From NCBI GenBank assembly GCA_045656345.1, contig JAZOQZ010000087.1, positions 1 through 5,852 of the forward strand: DNA of 5,852 nucleotides, read 5' to 3'. Shown here one piece after another: positions 1 through 3,890 of this stretch (the first letter of the stretch is position 1; each line of letters starts with the position of its first letter). Origin of the DNA: SIG452 sp045656345. Its GTDB lineage: Bacteria; Bacillota; Clostridia; UMGS1840. The notes beneath the pieces are model-generated. The model was not told the DNA's origin. It saw nothing but the letters and a program-made list of their open reading frames with translations, and searched no databases. The position numbers were made by a program, and so were the translations under genes.

Positions 1-405
1 GTGATTACTAAAGTTCACGGCAATCTCGCCAAAGGATTTATTATCAACAAAGACTTGACAACGCAACAGTGCTTTATCGTTAAGGGCGAAAATAAATTCG
101 CCCACGGGGAAACATTTGCTGAAGCTCAAAAGGCTCTTCAAGATAAGATTTTTGATGATATGGACACCGAAGAAAAGATTGATATGTTCCTAAAGGAATT
201 CAAACCCGATGTCAAATACCCTGCAAAATCTTTTTATGATTGGCATCACAAACTGACAGGCTCTTGTGAATTGGGCAGAAATGCTTTTGTCAAGAATAAC
301 GGCATTGACCTTGAAAACGGAATGTACACGGTCAAAGAGTTCATTGACATAACAAAAAACAATTATGGCGGCGAAATCATAAAACAACTTGAAGAAAGGT
401 ATTAA
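1..405 (+). CDS. C-terminal part of a phage protein of unknown function (5' end probably outside window)
   Basis: The frame is open from the first base and ends in TAA at 403-405. GTG at position 1 could be a start, but no upstream sequence is visible. The 134 residues look like the tail of longer phage proteins I recall, which end in a domain with an AHGET-type motif (here FAHGETFAEA, about residues 33-42), a W/Y-rich middle (YDWHHKLTGSCELG, about 79-92) and a closing YTVKEFIDITKNNYGGE segment (about 109-125). I therefore read it as partial. There is no signal peptide, membrane segment or catalytic motif. The function is unknown. It sits 5 bases before ssb, and the ssb ribosome site lies in its last codons, so the two are probably co-transcribed and coupled. 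Confidence is good that this is coding, low on function and on the true start. Confidence 0.75.
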   Translation: MITKVHGNLAKGFIINKDLTTQQCFIVKGENKFAHGETFAEAQKALQDKIFDDMDTEEKIDMFLKEFKPDVKYPAKSFYDWHHKLTGSCELGRNAFVKNNGIDLENGMYTVKEFIDITKNNYGGEIIKQLEERY

Positions 406-410
406 ATAAT

Positions 411-851
411 ATGGCAAACTTCAATATTAACAAAACAATCCTTGGCGGCAGATTGACCGCCGACCCGGAATTGAAGCAAACGACAAGCGGAATTTCTGTG
501 TGTTCCTTCTCTCTTGCGGTGAATCGAAAATTTCAAAAAGAGGGTGAACAGCAGCAAACCGATTTCATCAATTGTGTTGCATGGCGCAACACGGCGGAAT
601 TTATCAGCAGATATTTCAAAAAGGGTTCTTCCCTTTGCATCGTGGGAAACATTCAAACCCGAACATGGACTGACCAAAACAATCAGAAACGCTTTACAAC
701 GGAAGTGATTGTTGATGAAGCGATGTTTGTTGACAGCAAGTCAGACGGCGGACAGGCACCTTCCGGGGACTATATTCCTGATGCATACACAGCACCAGCG
801 GCACCGAAATTTGAAGAACTGAACCCGGATGACGATTCTCTGCCATTCTAA
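411..851 (+). CDS. ssb: Single-stranded DNA-binding protein (phage SSB)
   Basis: This is a 146-residue SSB, the usual length for a phage copy in Bacillota. The OB fold spans about residues 1-108: NKTILGGRLTADPELK at the N-terminus, the core SFSLAVNRKF, then the DFINCVAWRNTAEFISRYFKKG stretch (about 51-72), with candidate base-stacking aromatics W58, F64, F69 and W86. A Gly/Pro/Ala-rich linker (about 111-135) leads to an acidic tail ending DDDSLPF, the tip by which SSBs recruit partner repair and replication proteins. It should coat ssDNA as a tetramer during phage replication and recombination. The ATG at 411 has GAAAGG at 394-399, a slightly long spacing, inside the end of the preceding gene. 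The resolvase gene follows after a structured gap, consistent with a recombination/replication module. Confidence 0.97.
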   Translation: MANFNINKTILGGRLTADPELKQTTSGISVCSFSLAVNRKFQKEGEQQQTDFINCVAWRNTAEFISRYFKKGSSLCIVGNIQTRTWTDQNNQKRFTTEVIVDEAMFVDSKSDGGQAPSGDYIPDAYTAPAAPKFEELNPDDDSLPF

Positions 852-865
852 CAAAGCCCCAAAAA

Positions 866-958
866 CGCCCCACAATCGCTTTTGATATTCACCCTAACAA
901 ATACCCGCCGAAGCAAAGAACGGCGGAAATCGGGCGGGAATCGGCGGTTGTGTGGGCG
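866..958 (+). other. Long imperfect inverted repeat with GC-rich core in the ssb-resolvase gap
   Basis: The 143-base gap between ssb and the resolvase start has no supported ORF. Its left arm (866-879) pairs with its right arm (944-958): 14 base pairs with one G-U pair (876/947) and one bulged T at 953. Inside, CCGCCG at 905-910 can pair with CGGCGG at 921-926, or CCCGCC at 904-909 with GGCGGG at 933-938. These two cannot form together. The left half is C-rich and the right half G-rich. The structure ends 22 bases before the resolvase ribosome site. It may be an RNA element controlling the downstream gene, an RNase processing site, a small RNA or a DNA site for a protein. No U-tract follows the right arm, so it is not a typical terminator. 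The pairing is seen in the sequence; the role is inferred. Confidence 0.6.
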
Positions 959-994
959 AAAAAACAATCAATCAAACAGAAAGGTGAAAGAAGT

Positions 995-1447
995 ATGAAA
1001 ACACTTTTTATCGGCATAGACCCCGGCAAAAAAGGCGGCATTGCCTGTATAGATACGGAAATCGGTATTTGCTACACAGAACCATACAGCAACAAAGCAT
1101 TGATTGACCTGTGCAGTTCAGAATCCCGCAAAGGTCAAAATGTGGTGTGCTGTCTTGAAAAGGTCGGCGCAATGCCGGGACAGGGCGTTGTTTCAATGTT
1201 CAGCTTCGGGCAAAGCGTTGGATATATTAAGGGCGTGTTGGAATCGTTCAGAATCCCATATCAAGAGATTTCCCCGCAAAAGTGGAAGAAAGAATTCGGG
1301 CTGAATTCAGAAAAGGCGGCATCTGCTGAAGTATGCAGAAAGCTGTTCCCAGATATTAGCCTTCTGGCAACGCCGAGATGCAAAAAGCCACATGATGGCA
1401 TGTCAGAAGCCCTTCTTATTGCTGAATACGCAAGAAGAAAATTATAA
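995..1447 (+). CDS. RuvC-like Holliday junction resolvase (RNase H fold, phage type)
   Basis: This 150-residue protein has the signature of phage RuvC-like endonucleases. The N-terminal FIGIDPGKKGGIA strand-loop carries the first catalytic Asp (D9). CLEKVGAMPGQG supplies E55. The C-terminal HDGMSEALLIAEYARR helix supplies D134 and E138, where the last position is often Asp but Glu is also chemically suitable. These acidic residues would bind two metal ions for nicking four-way or branched DNA. The middle (about 64-100) has the usual MFSFGQSVGYIKG and the PQKWKKEFGL element. I chose ATG 995 because AAGGTG at 981-986 sits 8 bases upstream and the protein then begins directly at the first strand. 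A GTG at 950 would add 15 unlikely residues running through the structured gap. Its placement after ssb fits resolution of replication or recombination intermediates before packaging. Confidence 0.92.
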   Translation: MKTLFIGIDPGKKGGIACIDTEIGICYTEPYSNKALIDLCSSESRKGQNVVCCLEKVGAMPGQGVVSMFSFGQSVGYIKGVLESFRIPYQEISPQKWKKEFGLNSEKAASAEVCRKLFPDISLLATPRCKKPHDGMSEALLIAEYARRKL

Positions 1448-1470
1448 CCGGAGGAAAAGGAGAAAACACA

Positions 1471-1827
1471 ATGAAAGACTTGAAAAGCATAAAAGCACTT
1501 GTAAAATCCATTCTTGAACAGGACGAACAGGCACGAAATAGCGATAGTTTCTTATATTTCCGACTGCTGGAACGAATCGACAAAGCTATTCTGACCGTTT
1601 CGGTTCACGATTTCCTACTGGGTATGGGCTTGCACGGAATCCCACCGTTTGAATCTGTCCGCCGCACCCGTCAGAAAATCCAAGCGGAATGTCCGTGGCT
1701 TGCAGCTTGTGACCGTGTGAAAGAATTCCGAGTGGAGAACGAAGAAGCTTACCGAGAATTTGCGAGGGAATGCGAAAAAGGGTGTTTAGGTCACTATGTT
1801 CCCGATGAAAGCGAGGACACGGAATGA
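1471..1827 (+). CDS. Conserved phage protein of unknown function (118 aa)
   Basis: AAGGAG at 1457-1462 lies 8 bases before ATG 1471, a strong start. The protein is helical, soluble and charged. It has segments I recall from many Clostridia phage proteins without assigned function: ARNSDSFLYFRLLERID (about residues 21-37), then IPPFESVRRTRQKIQAE (about 57-73), followed by PWLAA and an E/R-rich helix VENEEAYREFAR (about 88-99). The regular Arg/Lys content of the RRTRQKIQ helix would suit nucleic acid contact, but there is no recognised DNA-binding fold or catalytic motif. The C-terminus is acidic (PDESEDTE). Its stop overlaps the start of the next small gene in an ATGA junction (1824-1827), so translation is probably coupled. 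Coding status is secure; function is unknown. Confidence 0.85.
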   Translation: MKDLKSIKALVKSILEQDEQARNSDSFLYFRLLERIDKAILTVSVHDFLLGMGLHGIPPFESVRRTRQKIQAECPWLAACDRVKEFRVENEEAYREFARECEKGCLGHYVPDESEDTE

Positions 1828-1967
1828 GCAATCTTGGAATAGCAGGGTTTGATATGTACCGCACTTCCGTAAATCCACCGCTATATTCAAACGAGCCTAA
1901 TGCAAAATATCAGCCTAAAAGGTCACAGAAAATCAAGAATAAGAGGAAAGGCAAGAAAAGAAAATGA
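1824..1967 (+). CDS. Small basic protein of unknown function (47 aa)
   Basis: A 47-codon reading frame is joined to both neighbours by ATGA overlaps: its ATG uses the last bases of the upstream gene (1824-1827) and its TGA (1965-1967) overlaps the next ATG (1964). GAGGA at 1813-1817 lies 6 bases before the start. The N-terminal half is neutral (MSNLGIAGFDMYRTSV, then a Pro/Asn/Tyr-rich stretch). The C-terminal 16 residues are almost all Lys/Arg/Gln/Asn (from about K32: PKRSQKIKNKRKGKKRK), a pattern seen in RNA- or DNA-binding tails. Part of that basic run also encodes the purine-rich ribosome site of the next gene, so some of the bias may come from the DNA signal. There are no Cys and no membrane segment. 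I do not recognise a family. The exact fit between two genes is the main evidence that it is real. Confidence 0.7.
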   Translation: MSNLGIAGFDMYRTSVNPPLYSNEPNAKYQPKRSQKIKNKRKGKKRK

Positions 1968-2368
1968 CAAAAGAAGTATTGGTAGCGAAATGGAACTTAT
2001 ATGACTCTTTCCCCGATAGCTACATAAATCACAACGGCGAATTTATAGCCCACGAAGAAGCAAACGAGTATTTTAATTTGAAAGACTGCGAAACGCAACT
2101 TGATGTTGAATGCAAGGTGCTTGAATGGCTTTCTCGGGCGGCTTATAAAACAGAGCCTTTTTACTCCGACGTTAAAAACCAACGTTTTCACTCTTTAATG
2201 CTTGACGGCATAAACCACTTCCTCGGAACGAAGTTTACAGAGGACGATATGGAAACGATATACACCTATCTCGGAAACAGAGTAAACCACGCATTGACCG
2301 TTGAATTTGTCAATAGCGGTTACAATATGGCAGTGCTTACGGAAAGGAGCGAAAATGACAACACTTGA
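1964..2368 (+). CDS. Phage protein of unknown function (134 aa)
   Basis: The ATG at 1964 overlaps the stop of the small basic gene (ATGA). AAAGG at 1947-1951 lies 12 bases upstream, a somewhat long spacing that makes coupling likely. The sequence is soluble and rich in aromatic and acidic residues. It contains FPDSYINHNGEFIAHEEANEYFNL (about residues 16-39), an EWLSRAAYKTEPF helix-loop (about 54-66), a LMLDGINHFLGTKFTEDD segment (about 78-95) and IYTYLGNRVNHALTVEF (about 99-115). I recall similar proteins from Clostridia phages, always hypothetical. No catalytic motif is evident; the repeated His/Asn/Asp positions are compatible with metal binding but prove nothing. The final residues LTERSEN are encoded by the junction element that also holds the next gene's ribosome site, and the gene overlaps that next gene by 14 bases. 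Confidence 0.85.
   Translation: MTKEVLVAKWNLYDSFPDSYINHNGEFIAHEEANEYFNLKDCETQLDVECKVLEWLSRAAYKTEPFYSDVKNQRFHSLMLDGINHFLGTKFTEDDMETIYTYLGNRVNHALTVEFVNSGYNMAVLTERSENDNT
2335..2357 (+). repeat. Gene-junction repeat, copy 1 (ribosome site plus start codon)
   Basis: A 23-base sequence matches 2603-2625 at 22 positions, differing only at 2339 (A) versus 2607 (G). The shared core CGGAAAGGAGCGAAAATG contains the ribosome site AAAGGAG (2343-2349) and ends with the start codon of the MazG-like gene at 2355. In the upstream frame it encodes LTERSEN at the tail of the preceding protein. The repeat explains why two unrelated neighbouring proteins share an ERSEN ending. Confidence 0.8.
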
Positions 2369-2645
2369 AAGAGCCATTGAAACGTATGGCAAGGATATGC
2401 AGCTCACCGTTGCGGTTGAGGAATTTTCCGAGCTTATCAAGGAGATATGCAAGAATAAGCGAGGGGCAGACAACCGAGCGAACATTATTGACGAGATGGC
2501 TGACTGCTGCATAATGCTTGAACAATTAGCAATTATCTTTGGCATCAGCAGCGATGAGATGGGCGTACAGTTAGATAAAAAGTTTACAAGACTTGAAAAG
2601 AGGCTTGCGGAAAGGAGCGAAAATGGAACGCATAAAAAATCTTGA
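2355..2645 (+). CDS. MazG-like all-alpha nucleotide pyrophosphohydrolase
   Basis: This 96-residue helical protein carries the metal-binding pattern of the MazG/all-alpha NTP-PPase superfamily. The first half-site is EEFSELIKE with E23xxE26, and the second is DEMADCCIM with E47xxD50. Such enzymes hydrolyse (d)NTPs to monophosphate and pyrophosphate using Mg2+, as oligomers; phage copies are thought to clean or reshape the nucleotide pool or lower ppGpp signals. The length matches single-domain phage members. I chose ATG 2355 because AAAGGAG at 2343-2349 is 5 bases upstream; an in-frame upstream GTG-type extension from 2301 lies inside the previous gene and has no such site. The tail (LAERSENGTHKKS) runs through the second junction repeat and overlaps the next gene by 23 bases. 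The substrate cannot be told from sequence. Confidence 0.85.
   Translation: MTTLERAIETYGKDMQLTVAVEEFSELIKEICKNKRGADNRANIIDEMADCCIMLEQLAIIFGISSDEMGVQLDKKFTRLEKRLAERSENGTHKKS
2603..2625 (+). repeat. Gene-junction repeat, copy 2 (ribosome site plus start codon)
   Basis: This is the second copy of the element at 2335-2357, with one mismatch. It contains AAAGGAG at 2611-2617 and ends in the ATG (2623-2625) of the next gene. In the MazG-like frame it encodes LAERSEN. The two copies lie 268 bases apart and flank almost exactly the MazG-like gene, so that gene looks like a cassette bounded by direct repeats. Confidence 0.8.
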
Positions 2646-2895
2646 GAATTGGAAAGAGGTTACAAAAGGATTGTATCGGTACGTTGTTGCCGCAAATGCT
2701 TGTTATGAGATACACCTTTTGTATCACGCAAAAGAAACAGACATAATGACCGCAAAGGCAAGTCTATTCATCGTGGGTGATTGGCGTAGCGAAAACGGAA
2801 GCTTCTTTGAGCGAGAGTGCTTAATGAAAGAACAGCCGTTGTTTGAATGCTTGAACTGTGCCTATGAAGACGAAAGGAGAGCAAACGCTGAATAA
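2623..2895 (+). CDS. Conserved phage protein of unknown function (90 aa)
   Basis: ATG 2623 has AAAGGAG at 2611-2617, 5 bases upstream, so I prefer it to an in-frame start at 2593 that would sit inside the preceding gene. The protein shows the LENWKEVTKGLYRYVVAANACYEIH opening (about residues 7-31). Next come a probable beta-rich middle with ASLFIVGDWRSENGSFFERE (about 46-65) and a Cys-containing tail (PLFECLNCAYEDERR). I recall this pattern (WxEVTKGLYRYV, ACYEI, LYIVGDW, FERE) from many small Clostridia phage proteins that remain hypothetical. There is no signal peptide and no known catalytic motif. The ribosome site of the next gene (AAAGGAG 2873-2879) lies in its last codons, and its stop overlaps the proposed CTG start downstream. 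Confidence 0.85.
   Translation: MERIKNLENWKEVTKGLYRYVVAANACYEIHLLYHAKETDIMTAKASLFIVGDWRSENGSFFERECLMKEQPLFECLNCAYEDERRANAE
2873..2879 (+). promoter_or_regulatory. Ribosome site that points to a CTG start
   Basis: AAAGGAG lies 8 bases before CTG 2888. No ATG, GTG or TTG in the frame of the downstream gene is at a workable distance: GTG 2858 and ATG 2864 lie before the site, and TTG 2909 is 29 bases after it. The site is as strong as those at 2343 and 2611 used by the neighbouring genes. Confidence 0.6.
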
Positions 2896-3106
2896 ACTCC
2901 GTTGCATATTGTCGGGCGGTCATAGATATTCGCCATCAAAAATTATCACTCACAGAAATGAAATCAAGCGCACTATTGAACTAAAAAACTTTTGTGTAAA
3001 GTGCAATAAAATGATTGAGTTCGAAATACCCGACAATTTTATAGACGAGGAAATCAAAAAATTCAAAGAAAAGGAATGGTTTAGGTGGAGTGGAAAAGGA
3101 ACTTAA
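2888..3106 (+). CDS. Small Cys/His (probable zinc-binding) phage protein, likely CTG start
   Basis: Reading from CTG 2888 gives 72 residues. The N-terminus MNKLRCILSGGHRY and the central NFCVKCNKMIEFEIP provide C6, H12 and C36xxC39, a likely zinc site of the kind seen in small phage proteins that begin near a Cys...GHRY motif and carry one CxxC. A Lys/Glu-rich helix and WFRWSGKGT close the protein. Starting here, the GHRY motif sits near the N-terminus as in such relatives, and the start overlaps the upstream stop (CTGAATAA). Alternatives are GTG 2858 and ATG 2864, which add 10 or 8 residues but have no purine-rich site before them. The role is unknown; nucleic acid or protein binding is a guess from the zinc-ribbon-like pattern. 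The last 17 bases overlap the next gene. Confidence 0.72.
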   Translation: MNKLRCILSGGHRYSPSKIITHRNEIKRTIELKNFCVKCNKMIEFEIPDNFIDEEIKKFKEKEWFRWSGKGT

Positions 3107-3527
3107 TGCGGAACAGATAAAAAAGGCTTTGAGGGTATGCTGGGACACGACTTGCAGTGACTGTGAATTTGACAATCATTGCGAAGGTCATTGGCAAGTA
3201 TTAGAAAACGCTTGCGACCTTATCAACTCCTACGAGCAGAAAATCAAGGAACTCACCGAGGAGAATGAGAGGTTGAGAGTCGAAGAAAAGCAATCTCAAA
3301 TTCTTATAAAAACACTTCACGATAAACTTGACGAAGGCTATGCGAAATTCGTTGACGAGGAACGAGCCGAAGAAAGAGCCGACACCGTGCGGAAGATGCA
3401 GGAGAGGTTGAAAGCAAAGGCAAAAGCACCTATGCGTAGACCAAATGAAATTGTGATATATGAAAGCAAGTTTGTATCGGTTGATGCTATAGACCAAATC
3501 GCAAAAGAGATGTTGGAGGGCGTATGA
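3090..3527 (+). CDS. Cys-rich N-terminus plus coiled-coil phage protein of unknown function (145 aa)
   Basis: The N-terminus (about residues 6-45) has AEQIKKALRVC followed by C17, C22, C25 and C31 in a CxxC-type cluster, then HWQVLENACDLINSYEQKIKELTEENERLRVEE. That last stretch is a clear heptad-rich coiled coil running to about residue 100. The tail KMQERLKAKAK ... VDAIDQIAKEMLEG is one I recall from many Clostridia phage proteins. A zinc-binding head and a dimeric coiled-coil body are likely; the function is not known. The start is GTG 3090, overlapping the upstream gene by 17 bases. AAGGA at 3071-3075 is 14 bases away, so initiation may depend on coupling. No in-frame ATG exists near; an internal TTG at 3129 would cut into the conserved N-terminus. 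The stop overlaps the next start (ATGA at 3524). Confidence 0.85.
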   Translation: MEKELNAEQIKKALRVCWDTTCSDCEFDNHCEGHWQVLENACDLINSYEQKIKELTEENERLRVEEKQSQILIKTLHDKLDEGYAKFVDEERAEERADTVRKMQERLKAKAKAPMRRPNEIVIYESKFVSVDAIDQIAKEMLEGV

Positions 3528-3835
3528 GAAAATACAATAAATTAGTCCGTGACAAAATCCCCGAAATTATCCACAGTCAAGGTAAAGGCGTTTGCTTCCG
3601 TTCACTTTCAGAAAATGAATTTTTAGAATATCTTGAAAACAAGCTTGACGAGGAAGTCGCAGAATTTCACGAAAGCAAGAGCCTTGAAGAACTTGCCGAC
3701 ATCGTGGAAGTGCTGTATGCGCTGGCAGAGGTTCACGGGCATACCGTCTTTGAGCTTGGCAGAATGCGCCGCCGAAAGCTACGTGAAAAGGGCGGCTTTG
3801 TAAAAAGAATATGCTTGGAAGGTGTGGAAGAATGA
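3524..3835 (+). CDS. NTP pyrophosphohydrolase of the YNKLVRDKIP (MazG-related, all-alpha) family
   Basis: The protein opens with KYNKLVRDKIPEII, the hallmark of a family of small all-alpha nucleotide pyrophosphohydrolases often annotated as phosphoribosyl-ATP pyrophosphohydrolase-like house-cleaning enzymes. Metal ligands fit KLDEEVAEF (E44xxE47) and EELADIVEVLYAL (E56xxD59, with E62 next). The LREKGGF motif near residues 86-92 is also typical. At 103 residues it is full length. GGAGGG at 3515-3520 precedes ATG 3524, which overlaps the upstream stop. Predicted role: hydrolysis of non-canonical or excess nucleoside triphosphates during phage growth. It is the second such enzyme in the operon and does not resemble the one at 2355-2645 outside the metal motifs. 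A consensus DnaA-box nonamer lies inside it at 3567-3575. Confidence 0.93.
   Translation: MRKYNKLVRDKIPEIIHSQGKGVCFRSLSENEFLEYLENKLDEEVAEFHESKSLEELADIVEVLYALAEVHGHTVFELGRMRRRKLREKGGFVKRICLEGVEE
3567..3575 (+). other. Single DnaA-box consensus nonamer
   Basis: TTATCCACA, the bacterial DnaA-box consensus, occurs once, inside the pyrophosphohydrolase gene (codons for I-I-H-S) and 316 bases before the initiator start. I found no second box by eye, so it may be chance. Confidence 0.3.
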
Positions 3836-3890
3836 AACCATAAGAAATGTTAGACCAATTAAAAATTACAGATGTTTAGGAGAAACAACA

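Noticed and set aside
866..958. Rho-independent terminator after ssb
   Set aside because: The right arm is followed by AAAAAACAATC rather than a T-run, and the long distance between arms is atypical.
950..994. N-terminal extension of the resolvase from GTG 950
   Set aside because: It lies partly in the right arm of the inverted repeat, has no suitable ribosome site, and would place 15 polar residues before the conserved first strand; ATG 995 has a good site.
2195..2545. Long minus-strand frame opposite the unknown gene and the MazG-like gene
   Set aside because: It is antisense to two well-supported coding genes with proper ribosome sites and has a low-quality composition typical of a shadow frame.
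3832..3879. Tiny frames ATG 3832 (MKP) and ATG 3847 (MLDQLKITDV) before the initiator, as possible leader peptides
   Set aside because: The first is three codons from a chance ATGA overlap; the second has no ribosome site. Neither is supported beyond chance, though the TAG of the second falls in the initiator's ribosome site.
3822..3890. N-terminal extension of the initiator from GTG 3822
   Set aside because: It overlaps the end of the previous gene without a clear ribosome site, whereas ATG 3891 follows AGGAGA at the right distance and begins at the family-typical GIKRIVDTAFW.
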